From Selaginella moellendorffii (taxonomy: Eukaryota > Streptophyta > Lycopodiopsida > Selaginellales > Selaginellaceae), in assembly GCF_000143415.4 (NCBI RefSeq), contig NW_003314261.1:4566691-4630690 (forward strand): DNA of 64,000 bases. Direction: 5' to 3'. The notes under the pieces are model-generated. The model worked only from the letters and a program-made list of their open reading frames with translations, searched no databases and had not been told where the DNA came from. This document shows, in pieces, positions 54,401 to 64,000 of the stretch. The first letter of the stretch is position 1. Each line of letters starts with the position of its first letter. Position numbers and translations under genes: made by a program.

Positions 54401-55729
54401 CAACTCGGTGCGTTGGTTTTTGTTTTTTTTTTTTTAGCATACCGACGCATCTTATATGTTCGAATCAGGTGACAAGGCTGATTTAATACCTCCAGCACCG
54501 GCTCTAACACGCCACAAAAAAGAAATCTCTATTAAGGTGTTCTCTAAGAGGAAGGTGAGCGATCCACATTTGCCAGACGAGAAGCGTTCGAGCGAATTGA
54601 ACGCGCTTACAACAGCTAAGCTTTGCATGCGTCTGAACACCCTGCACGTAAGCTGACTTTACCAGGTTACTCTTTTCTAACATTTTCCGAACAGTTTGTA
54701 CTGCATCAACTTAATCTGTTACAAGAAAATATCAAGCAGAAGTGGCTAACAAAGAGGGCACAGTATTGCAGTGGTATGAGTGGTACTTTTATGGTTGGTT
54801 CTAGTTTACGTTTCAAATTTGCAGGAAGCCAGATAAAGTCAAAGCAAAGCGAAGAGATTTTGCCTGGCTTTGAAACGTCTAAGAAGTTTGTGACCTGGGT
54901 ACTTGAGCAAACGTGCGAATTTACAGGTGAATAAGGATCTGTATTTAGCTACATGTCTGACAATGTTGTATGTAGGCTTCAAGCTTATTTTTTGGGACAT
55001 GCGTGAAGCATATGTTGATACTTTATACAAAGGAAACGTTGGCCAGTGTCGTATCGAAAAAGTGGTGAATGGACTTGACACGGTAAGCTTCCATTTGTTT
55101 TTGGCAGCTTCTTAGCGATTCTTTCATCTTTTTTTGCAGGCATTGGGTCAGCTGTGTGAGGTTCTTGTTGAGCCTTTACGGGATCAAGTAGTTTTTGGAC
55201 TCCTGGAAGCATCTCTTGTATGCGCGTGATAGCTTAATATATGGCTGTCTAATGTTGGAAACTATACAGGAAGGATTTCTGTGGGTGCTTCTTGATGGCG
55301 GTCCGTTTCGTTCGTTTTCTCAAGCTGACACAGAAATACTGGAACAGGATCTTAATATTCTGAAGGTAAATTGATGCTTCTTTCAACTGCGGTTCTCAGT
55401 TTGCGCTCCAGGATTTCTTTGTTGCCGATGGTGACGGCCTTCCAAGAGTGACTGTTAATAATGCTGCCTCCCAGGTTCATCAAATTCTAAATCTCTACAG
55501 ACTTGAGGTATTTTACCTAAATCCTTTTGCGGCCAGCTTTTCAATCTAATTCTTTCAGACGCACGCGGTAATTGAGAACTTTAAACGAGCAAGCGAACAA
55601 ATGAGCAACCCTGCCAAGAGTTCCGCTCAAGTCGCCGACTCAGAGATTTTGCTCCGTGTGCTCTGCCACAGGAAAGACAAGGAGGCAGCCAAGTTTTTGA
55701 GGCAGTGCAAACTGCCTAAACAATCGTAG
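51449..55729 (+). CDS. PATROL1/Munc13-like protein (DUF810, MUN/MHD domains)
   Basis: Vesicle-tethering protein of the plant Munc13-related family; in Arabidopsis PATROL1 delivers the proton pump AHA1 to the plasma membrane. A tiny first exon (ATGGAGAG, 51449-51456) joins the exon at 51513 (ESEIERLRSDRRELLEYIL). More than 20 further small exons follow. Family landmarks in order: DDDIRETAYEVLLASVGAAGG, LSSxxRLGKRTDSLLVPLELL, TYLNWQKRLLNIVREG, LLKSTWRVLGLNQIVHDTCF, KTWVLEQTCEF-like, VVNGLDTALGQLCEVLVEPLRD, GFLWVLLDGGPFRSFS and DFFVADGDGLPR. Ends RQCKLPKQS-stop. All exons appear intact, so about 1000 residues. Introns near 45-75 nt. Confidence 0.93.
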
Positions 55730-56181
55730 CGCGTCTTCATTTGCAAAAGACACGTAAGGTTCGTGTTCGTACGACTTAGCGTTGTCTTTTGATCACTCTG
55801 TTTCCAGCCTAAGCCTTTGAGAAGTTTTCACAGCACAAGCGCATTGACATACCATCGCGAGGATTTATATTTCCAGGATAGACTGTATTTACAGGCCAGG
55901 TGAGCTCCGGAAGTTCAGCGTCACTCGAGGTTCTTATCCAACACCTGTTTGTCTTTGTTTTTCTTCCAGGGCTCACGAGGCCCTCGTGGCTGTCGGTCGG
56001 GCATTCAGGATGCGACGCGTGCCTTGCCACTTAGCTCTCGTTTCAGTCAAGCGTACACTACATAACAGGTGTGACTTCAAAGTATTTAGTCACTTGAAAG
56101 TTTTCCACTCGCAGATCGTCCATCACTGCCAGAAAGAAGAATCTCTGCCTCTCTCTCTCTATCTCTCTCTCTGTCTCCAGA
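55730..56181 (+). promoter_or_regulatory. Leader/promoter region of the KFDV-domain gene, with CT tract
   Basis: No gene recognised. A CT-rich run (56146-56176) ends in CTCCAG at 56180, one base before the ATG at 56182. That looks like the end of a 5'-UTR intron, though a core-promoter pyrimidine patch is also possible. The PATROL1-like 3' UTR must lie in the first part. Confidence 0.4.
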
Positions 56182-56628
56182 ATGGCTCAGGAAAATTTCC
56201 AGCTGCTAAAGTCGGTTGAGGATCCTTCCCAGGCCCAGCACCAAGAAGTTGCCGTCGAGAAGAAGCCAGTGACGTTCCGGGTGCCGCGAACTCCAGAGAT
56301 CCCTCGCGAGCTCCTCGCCACCAAGCCCAAGGATCGCATCGACGAGCTCCTGGTCCTTGAGGGGATAGACATTCCAGGATGCAAGCTCGTGCTGGATGTG
56401 TATCTCAATCTCCCCATCGCGGATGAAAACATGCGGCACGACATCGCGGAGTACGTGGGCTCCTTCTACTGCATCACTCCCAGGAGGAGCGACCAGAAGT
56501 TCTCCATTCGGTCCAATCTCGAGATGCTGGAGCTAGACAACGCCAAGGAGATCACCGTGACGGTCGTTCCAAGGGGGGGTTGCCATACGGAGGTTCCAAT
56601 CCGAGGCGCCAACATCGTGTATGCTTGA
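56182..56628 (+). CDS. Free-standing polyphenol-oxidase C-terminal (KFDV-type) domain protein
   Basis: 148-residue, single-exon protein MAQENFQLLKSVEDPS... ending IRGANIVYA. The order VTFRVPRTPEIPRE, LLVLEGIDIP, LVLDVYLNLPIADEN, EYVGSFYCITPR and ITVTVVPRGG matches the C-terminal domain of plant polyphenol oxidases (KFDVYVN...GSFVNVPH...VTLVPRxG), with LDVYLN in place of FDVYVN. The two-copper tyrosinase domain is absent, and no remnant of it is found upstream. There is no signal or transit peptide. In full enzymes this domain shields the active site; alone, its role is unknown. Confidence 0.75.
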   Translation: MAQENFQLLKSVEDPSQAQHQEVAVEKKPVTFRVPRTPEIPRELLATKPKDRIDELLVLEGIDIPGCKLVLDVYLNLPIADENMRHDIAEYVGSFYCITPRRSDQKFSIRSNLEMLELDNAKEITVTVVPRGGCHTEVPIRGANIVYA

Positions 56629-56912
56629 TTGATCCAGAGCGCGCGTAGTCGCGAATGAAATGCTTGTAAGGATTGCGTAGAATCTCTTATGAAACCCAGA
56701 CGGTCAGGAACTCTGTTCTTGACACGAGGGGCTCACTTAAGATCTTTTATATTTTCAAGCAAATCAGTTTTCCTGGACTGAACAATATGCTATCCTCTAA
56801 TCGCGATTCCAGTGTATTATTTTAAAGTAAAATTAATATACTCTTTTAGAAAAGTTAATTGAAATAATACTGTTTTGCGTACTAAAGTAATAAACTAAAC
56901 TCAATACTTATT
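56629..56912. other. Spacer, KFDV 3' UTR then AT-rich DNA
   Basis: No gene. The base composition switches to strongly AT-rich at about 56740, marking the boundary of the AT-rich domain that follows. Confidence 0.5.
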
Positions 56913-57779
56913 TTATAATGAACAAAATTTATGATTTGAAGTACCCAATGCCCAAAATTGTTTATTTGGATATTTTGTTGAATAAATTACCAAATCACAA
57001 TTATTTTGAATTATAAGAAAGACTGGTATAATACAATTTCTCTTTGCACAATATTCACCACTTGACCATATAGCTTTAGTTTTATTATAATATAATACAA
57101 GGTTGCCATCATTCTGAAGTTTTAAGTTACATCCATAATAAAATAAATTTCCAGTTTCTGAGTCCCAAATTATTTTACTTAAAGAATAAATAATTATATT
57201 ACAATTTGATTGTACATATAACATAGTTTTACCATTTGAAGAAATCAAGAAATTACTAGAAGCAATTAATGCTGGACTAGATAATGTACTAATAATATAT
57301 AAACAACCAAAAAGTTTATCAAAAACATTAAAATTTTGATTCTTGTTTTCGAAATCAAAACTCCAATCGTCAGTTATTTTATATGTTATTTCATATACTC
57401 CATTTTGTTTTTCAAAAAAGTCAGAGCAATATCTTTGTATCTCTTCCTCACATGTATTTAAAATTGTGGTAAAACCTCTTTTCAAATTTTGACCATAGAC
57501 TTCTTGGGTTGTTTGTTGAAGTGAACAATCATCTATAATTTTTAAAGTTAAGTGTACAAGTCCTTGAGAAGTAGGTATTAAATCACCATCTGTAAAAGTT
57601 GTAGGGTAATAATCATTGCCATTAATTTTTATTATTAATTGTCTAATAGCAGACATAATAGTACCAATATCATGTATATTCAAAACTCTTATTCTTCCAA
57701 ATTTAGGCCTATAATATGGTGCTTGAGATAGTTGTATGGTAACTAACAATAAAAGTAATAAAATTATACTGTTTTTCAT
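56913..57779 (-). CDS. Secreted protein with C-terminal bulb-type (GNA-like) lectin domain
   Basis: 288 residues from ATG 57779 (MKNSIILLLLLLVTIQLSQA signal peptide). The N-terminal 150 residues (IRQLIIKINGNDYYP, CEEEIQRYCSDFFEKQNGVYEITYK) are not a family I recognise. The C-terminal 110 residues form a B-lectin domain with three mannose-site motifs: QSNCNIIIY, QNDGNLVLY and QNNCDLVIY. The middle one is a perfect QxDxNxVxY; the others are partly changed. Coding bases are about two-thirds A+T, unlike every other gene here. An upstream in-frame ATG at 57884 would hide the signal peptide, so I prefer 57779. Confidence 0.8.
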   Translation of the reverse strand: MKNSIILLLLLLVTIQLSQAPYYRPKFGRIRVLNIHDIGTIMSAIRQLIIKINGNDYYPTTFTDGDLIPTSQGLVHLTLKIIDDCSLQQTTQEVYGQNLKRGFTTILNTCEEEIQRYCSDFFEKQNGVYEITYKITDDWSFDFENKNQNFNVFDKLFGCLYIISTLSSPALIASSNFLISSNGKTMLYVQSNCNIIIYSLSKIIWDSETGNLFYYGCNLKLQNDGNLVLYYNKTKAIWSSGEYCAKRNCIIPVFLIIQNNCDLVIYSTKYPNKQFWALGTSNHKFCSL

Positions 57780-58199
57780 ACTTGAAAAACTGTATAAATT
57801 GCACAAGCTATCGATCAGAGCTGGTTGTAAGTCACCACATCGAGGGATGGAGTGATCCCAGCATGGGCAATGTGAGCTACGCATCTAATAATAAATACTA
57901 TAGTAATGAGAGTTTTTCTTTATAATAGTTATGCTACGATTTATAATATATTACTTAAAATCTTTATTAAAGCAAACTTTAGAACTATAACACTTGGAAC
58001 ATTACTGTTTTAACAAGTAATCTAACTTAGAGATTATATTTGTCACTTAGCAAGTGCCAGTATAATAATTTATTATTCATTAAGAACCTTAGTATAAAAT
58101 CAAAACATTATCCTTTTATTTATAATATGTTCAAAAGTTTATTCTTGTATTGTTGATAGATTATCTAATCATATAATAAATAAAAGGTGTTTGCTACAA

Positions 58200-58545
58200 T
58201 GAATTTGTGATGATTGAGATTCAATGACTTTCCTGAAGGTGATGTGAATTTTCTATGGTAAAAATAGAAATAATAATACTATAATCTCAATAAAATGTTA
58301 GATTTTAACAATTAAGTACTAAATGTAGCTAAAATGAAAATAAAAATCAAAACAAGGATAAAAATGGAATTTTGGAATATCTGTTTATTAGTTTGAAAAA
58401 AATATTTCTCTATATTATCATTTTAAGAAAAACTATGTGAATTCCAGTATCATGCAAAATCTTTATTAAAATATATATTTCCTGAATATTAGAATTTTTG
58501 CCTATTTAGTTAAATATATGAATAATTTGCTGCTCTGTACAGTAA
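58200..58545. repeat. Inverted repeat, left arm
   Basis: Matches the reverse complement of 60470-60655 in order. Shared words are GATTCAATGACTTTCCT, ATAATCTCAATAAA, CATTTTAAGAAAAACTATGT and AATATATGAATAATTT(G/A)CTGCTCTG. The arm is longer than its partner because of insertions. Confidence 0.7.
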
Positions 58546-60469
58546 TACTTGGTTTGCTTTAGTTTTTTTATATGCATATAAAAGGATTTTTGTCACTTTC
58601 TTTTATCCAATTTCTTTTTGAGTTTTATTTTTACACATACAAATAGTTTAGCCATTACAAAATAATTTAGTATCTTTTAATTTAAGATTTATATTGATAA
58701 ACTAAACAGATTGGATATCACATTCATAACTGCAAGGGTGGTCTTCAATATTTCACCATGTCACCATGTTCAAAAATGCCAGCTTAAAAGGCAGCTCTGC
58801 CCAGCCACAATCATATGATTAGAATCATAAAACCGGATAACAAACTATATACTAAATGTGAGGATTCCAAAATCTGACAGTTGTGTTGTGCACAAAAGCA
58901 AGAAGCTTCCTTCCAATCAAACCATACTTCTGAAAGTATCATAAAAAACCTTGAGTCTAAATGTTGACATATATTAACATCTCCTGATTAACATTTCCAG
59001 ATATCATGTTAGTTTGTCTCTGTGGCTTTTGTTTTAGTGGTCACAAGAGCTTCATGGTTTTTAAGATGACATTGTCTGTGGAAACTAGAACAACCTTGTT
59101 TTTCTCTGGAAAAAATGAAAAAAATGAATTTTTTTTTTAAGAAACTGAAATATCCAAGGTTTAACACTTCAATTTTATTTACAATTTCCTCAATGTTGTA
59201 AATATAAAGCTGAAATCCAAATTGGCTAAAAGCAAGTAACGAAAAGTCATTTTATATGCATAGAAATTATTGAGCTTCGCATTGATTGTTTATTATATTA
59301 ATTAATAATATGGTTTTGTGGTTTTGAATAATTTATTGTAAATAATGAGATTTAAACATGCTCACTCTAGACATATTCACCATTCCATGGAAGTGAATCA
59401 TTGAGCTAGAAGGATTAGACTCGATGTCTTGGATGAGCTTGGTTGGCAATCCACAGGGAGGCTGGCAAAGGCAACAGTGTTCCTGGAAACAGCAGCAGAG
59501 CAATGCTTGTGTCCAACATGCTAATATGATCTCATTTCAACTGTTTCTAGCTAAATCGTTCCCTAAGCTGAAAGTGCTTGAGAGAGAGCGAGAGACACTT
59601 AACTGGATATTGTTTGTGATCTGCGTATGAAGCCTTAGAGGTTTGTGCACCCCACGAGCTCAGTTTCAATGAGCTCAATGCATTAGCCTACACTTTTACC
59701 AGCATCCATGGCAGCAAGTTTGTTGTGAAGAGTCAGGTGCCTCTAGAAGATGCTGACAGTGTTGAGAACGGCCCATCTCACCTAGGAATTGGCCTCGAGT
59801 TGCTTGCGTGCAGTTGAGCCGTTTGAGAAGCTTGTCCAGTTTAAAATCCAGCTCCAATCAATCACCTCTTGGATGTTTGATAATCCCCCTTCTACAAGTC
59901 TGAACTTGAGGAACTTAGTTGTCACTCCAGCCAGTGCAATGCATGCATAATTGTGCCATAAACTACGAACTTTTGAGAAATGTGATTGATATACGCATAC
60001 TAAGTCATATCCTAGAAGTTAACTTTCCAGTTTTAACCTGCAAATAGTATCACCCTTGCTAGTAGCAGAATTTGAAACTTACTTCCATCCTGGAACACCA
60101 AATCCACGAAACTTGTCCCAGCTTGGACATTTATCGAGCCATTCTGTTTGAAGGCATCAAGGCTTGAGAATATGTCAAATTCCCATCAAGTAAGCCACCA
60201 AGAAATGCTTCTATAGAGCACTAGATTACTATTAACACAAGAGAAACTGGAAAAAATGGGTACCTGAGCTACTCTATTTCTGTACTGATTATAACTCAAA
60301 CACCACCATTGTTCTAGATGAATGAAAAACAAAGAGGAAGGATAAGCTCTTACCTAATCCAAACTAGAGCAAGTTGGAGATGTGTTTGCTGATAGAACTA
60401 TGCAGCGCTTGGCATGGAGAGAAGAGACACCAGGAACCGCAACAGCAGGGAGGCTAAAGCCTAAATGGA

Positions 60470-60655
60470 CAGAGCAGTAAATTATTCATATATTAGGTTA
60501 CATAAACTATATAAAAGATATATTTTTTAATAAATAATGTCACATAGTTTTTCTTAAAATGAAAAAAAAATTTATTGAGATTATACTATTAGAACAGAAA
60601 TGTTTTTTTAAGGAAAGTCATTGAATCCTAATCATTACTAAGGTTTGTCAACAAT
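60470..60655. repeat. Inverted repeat, right arm
   Basis: Reverse-complement partner of 58200-58545: CAGAGCAGTAAATTATTCAT, ACATAGTTTTTCTTAAAATG, TTTATTGAGATTAT and AGGAAAGTCATTGAATC occur in the reversed order. About 1.9 kb separates the arms. Confidence 0.7.
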
Positions 60656-60870
60656 ATCACAATAAAGGAAGGGGAACATATTATTAATAAGACTGTAGCT
60701 TAATATTTAGGTTACAAAATTTTTTATTTAATAAAGATATATATCATGAATCATAGTAATTATTAAAAAAATTCTATTATTATATTTTTATTATTAGACT
60801 TTTATTTTATGCAGTTATCCAGATAAAAAGTAGTATTCATATTGCTCATGTGTGCACAAAGGGGCAGCAA

Positions 60871-61271
60871 GTGATATAGGAACTACCATCTATAGTTGGA
60901 CCTTCTGTGAGAAAAAGAAAAACCAATCCAAGCAAAATGGAATCAAGATCACTTGCTGCCTAGCACAATTTCCCTCTATAGCTCTTAGCATGTGGATGAT
61001 ATTGAGATAAAATCTCCAAAGCCCTTATCACCATGATCTAGGGTCAAGATCACTTTTGGTCAGAAGTGGAATTAAGATTAGTACCCCCGTGTTTAATTCC
61101 ATGCTCTTACAAGAAGTGTTTTGTGTCAAGCATTAGCTTTGACCACATGGTCAATATCGGTCAAAGGGAGGCTCAAGTTAACCAGGTAGCTTGGGGGTGG
61201 TTAGGTGGTGAGGAACCTCAAGAGGTGGTAGAGAAACTAGATTTTTGTCTTTTCTTGCGCTGGTTATAACA
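60871..61271 (+). repeat. Probable LTR 3' end of a second Ty3/gypsy element
   Basis: A PBS-like TTGGTATTAGAAGAG starts at 61272, just after ...TTATAACA, marking an LTR end at 61271. The LTR start cannot be fixed because the partner LTR lies beyond the window. Confidence 0.45.
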
Positions 61272-64000
61272 TTGGTATTAGAAGAGTTGGTTATGATGGC
61301 TGACCAAGTTGAACACTAGAATCTTATTGTCAATAGTGGTGCCGATGATGATGCCGACAGAGCTGTGGAGGTTTGGACCATTCAAGATGTTATTCATGAG
61401 CTACGAGCCCTTAATCAAAATCAGCAAGAGATGCTAGACGAGATGTATGGCATGATAGATACCATGCATGAGTGTGTTGAGGCACTCAAGGTTATGCGTG
61501 GTGGCACTCCAAGTAAGCCTCTTTGGTAGATCGACTCAAAATTCCAACCTTTTCTAATGATGGTGGTGTGGACGAGTGTCTTGCTTGGCTAGCCAATGGG
61601 AAGAAGTTTTTTGCTGCTAAAGGAACTCCAGGTGCAGAGGATTTAATGGCCATTCTAATGGTTTTGTGTGATATAGGTATGCAGTGGTGGAATTAGCTTG
61701 AGGAGTCTTGTGTTGCGGATAAGAAACCACTAGTGTCTACTATGGATGAGTTTGAGGCTACTTTTCATTTACATTTTGCCCCTCATTACGATATAGAAAA
61801 TGCTTGCATAGAACTTTGACATTTTCAGTAAGGGAAAATGACACTCATGGACTATATTGAGAAGCTTACTTGCTTGATTAGCCGTGTTCCAACAAAGGAT
61901 TTAAATTAGAACAAATCTTACTTTATTGATGGCCTTTATAGTGAGAGCATGTGGCAACACTTGTGTTATTCTTAGCTTATAAAGAGTTTGGAGGAGCTCT
62001 TTGATGTGGCTCATCAACTTGATAATGATAAACACAAATCTCGCAAGCATTCAAGGAGTCCTCTTATCGAGAATTGTCTCAATGATCGCCATGGACACAA
62101 GGATGGGAATAAATACCACAAGTTGAAGTTTGTGGTGGCAACTTCAATGCAAAAGGTCAAAAAATCAAAAGTTCTTTGTGAAGAATTATAAACATGGTTA
62201 TCATTATTGTGGCAAGTTCAGACACTACAAAGTTGATTGTCCACAGCTGAAGAATAAGCAACAGGGCAAGAAGAATGGCCAATCTTCTACTGATGGTAAG
62301 TCAAATACTAAAAAATTGTAGCATGAGGATGATGGGAATGATCATTCCAGTCGGAGGAAGAGGCTTTTGATCATTGCTTGTCAACTCAATTGTGTGTGAA
62401 ACAAGATAGAGCTAAAAGACACGCATGAATCAGCTTTAATATTGGAGGGCGTATTTTGTGGCAATCCAGTGCAGATTTTATTGGATAATGGGAGTGATGA
62501 TAACTTTATTTCGGCAAAGTTTGTTGCGGAGCATAGCCTAGTGACATGAGGAGTTCTTCCATACACGGTGGAAGGTGCAATTACTTCTACTCAGTATTTT
62601 AATGCTTGTGTAGAGGGGTTAGAAGTGTTGGTTGGCAAAACCACATTTGTGGAGAGTTTTTATCTTGTGGATATCTATCGTATGGATTTCATTATGGGGA
62701 TGCCATAGTTAGTGAAGGTGGATCTAGAGATAAAGTGAAGTATTAAATATGTCTTGCTAGAGTACAATGGCGTTTAAAGATGTGTGATTTAGAAAGAGAG
62801 TTTAACTTCCAATTGTTATATTCTCCACTATATCTTTGAAGCAAGTTTGTTATAATGAAAAAGCACTTTCGAGTTATTTGTTGTTTGTTCATGACTTAGG
62901 GGACCAAGGTATGTATGGGGGAGAAGCAGCAGTATGGGATATACTTGATAAATTTTCTGATGTTTTTTCATCTAAATTTCCTCATGGGTTGCCTCCATTA
63001 CGAGGTGTGGAGAATAGGATTGCATTGGAGCCGGAGATACAACCAATTTACCAGAATTTATTTTGGTTAAATTATATGGAGGAGTAAAAAGTTTAACGAT
63101 AAGTCAAAGAGTTATTTGAATTTGAATTTATTCAGCCAAGTAAGTCTCTATTTAGTGCTTCGGTCTGGCTTGTGAAGAAGAAGGACAATTCAATATGGAT
63201 GTGTATTAACTACTGTGCCTTAAACAAAAAGACAGTGAATGATAAGATGCTGACACCGTGTGTGGATAATATTTTAGATAAGCTTAGTGAAGCATAAGTG
63301 TTTACCAGGATTGATATGAGGAGTGGATATCATCAGATTGCCATAGATGATGCATCTATCTCCAAGACAACATTCAATATGACCTTTGAGTATTTTGAGT
63401 TTATAGTTATACCATTTGGTTTGACAAATGCACTAGTCACATTTACTTTGTTAATGACAAAGGTATTTAGGCATTATCTTCATAAGTTTATGGAGATTTT
63501 TTTAGATAATATTCTTGTTTTTATTAAGAATATAGAGGAGCCTAAGGTGCATTTATGCAATGTTTTTTTGTTATTATATGACAGCACACTTTATGCAAAG
63601 AAAGAAAATATGAGTTTGCAAAGTCGAAGGTGGAATATTTTGGCCATATTGTGACATCTAAGGGTGTCAAGATGGATCCCAAGAAGGTGGCTGTGGTGGA
63701 GAACTGGCCTACACTGACTTCAATGGCTGAGTTACGCAACTTCCTTGGTATCATTAGTTATTACTGACGTTTTCAGTATAATTTTGTAGAGGTGGCTATT
63801 CTTTTGACACCATTGTTGCGTAAGAACGTGCTATTCAAGTGGAAGAAGCCACAAGAGGAGAGTTTTGTGGCATTGAAACGGTTAATAGGCGAGGCTCCAA
63901 TGCTTCGCATTCATGATTTATCAAAACTTTGCAAGGTGATATGTGATATGAGTGGTTATACACTGGGAGGAGTTCTCATACAAGAGGGACACCCTTTTGC
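61272..64000 (+). pseudogene. Ty3/gypsy gag-pol, decayed, truncated by window end
   Basis: Gag reads PTFSNDGGVDECLAWLANGKKF, MDEFEATFHLHFAPHYD and MTLMDYIEKLTCLI near 61530-61870. A CCHC remnant HYCGKFRHYKVDCPQ lies near 62210 with its first Cys replaced. Protease VQILLDNGSDDNF is near 62490. RT from about 62960 has VFSSKFPHGLPPLRG, IALEPEIQPIYQ, FTRIDMRSGYHQIAIDD, VIPFGLTNALVTF and FLDN where YxDD is expected. RNase H begins MSGYTLGGVLIQEG at the window end. Many stops (61695, 61818, 62547 and others). Not the same lineage as the 34-39 kb element. Confidence 0.85.

Larger units (their letters stand above)
57780..60870. other. AT-rich domain without a supported gene
   Basis: About 3 kb, very AT-rich. 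A short coding-like remnant (plus, about 59640-59815, reading HELSFNELNALAYTFTSIHG and EDADSVENGPSHLGIGLELL) belongs to no family I recognise. Inverted-repeat arms are listed separately. Confidence 0.5.

Noticed and set aside
1-64000. CRISPR array, prokaryotic operon or phage defence system
   Set aside because: No short regularly spaced repeats with unique spacers and no bacterial genes; introns, plant domains and LTR elements show a plant nuclear genome.

Overview
The window looks like nuclear DNA from a lycophyte, most likely Selaginella moellendorffii. This is an inference from plant-specific gene families, very short introns (about 45-80 nt, GT-AG with occasional GC-AG), intronless PPR genes, GC-rich coding DNA set against AT-rich spacers, and nested Ty3/gypsy and Copia elements. 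No CRISPR array, operon or convincing tRNA/rRNA gene was seen.

Layout. 1-8.0 kb holds compact housekeeping genes: the 3' part of an MKK3-type MAPKK with an NTF2 tail, an FPA-like three-RRM plus SPOC protein, and a divergent pair. The pair is a SET-domain methyltransferase (minus) and the organellar Holliday-junction resolvase MOC1 (plus), whose start codons are 14 bp apart across a telo-box. 9.3-18.3 kb holds two near-identical LRR receptor genes. The first is a full receptor kinase; the second has lost the kinase and ends in antisense PPR sequence. Between and around them lie broken pieces of PPR, mitochondrial-carrier and kinase genes. 20.4-25.8 kb holds an SLC25 carrier, a lipid-transfer protein, a plastid-type dehydroascorbate reductase (DHAR) and an intronless PPR gene. 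26.8-28.8 kb is a mosaic of DHAR, LRR and PPR fragments derived from these neighbours.

29.4-43.35 kb is a nested retrotransposon block. A decayed Copia element (minus strand) is split by a Ty3/gypsy chromovirus with a chromodomain, whose LTRs contain long hexameric GAGTCC/GAGACC arrays. Its integrase coding sequence appears to carry two short spliceosomal-type introns. 43.35-46.6 kb is another shuffled block: an LRR 5' end with its promoter, PPR and carrier scraps, and a Copia pol fragment. 46.6-56.6 kb is gene-rich again: a PPR, a small secreted double-psi-barrel-like protein, a NOL7-like nucleolar protein, a BAHD acyltransferase, a PATROL1/Munc13-like protein, and a free-standing polyphenol-oxidase KFDV domain. 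56.9-64 kb is AT-rich, with a bulb-type lectin gene, a large imperfect inverted repeat and a decayed Ty3/gypsy element that runs off the end.

No pathway-level gene cluster was found. The most distinctive theme is local: functional genes in this window (LRR-RLK, PPR, carrier, DHAR) have repeatedly shed partial copies that were recombined with each other, in at least one case leaving an open, membrane-anchored receptor without a kinase.
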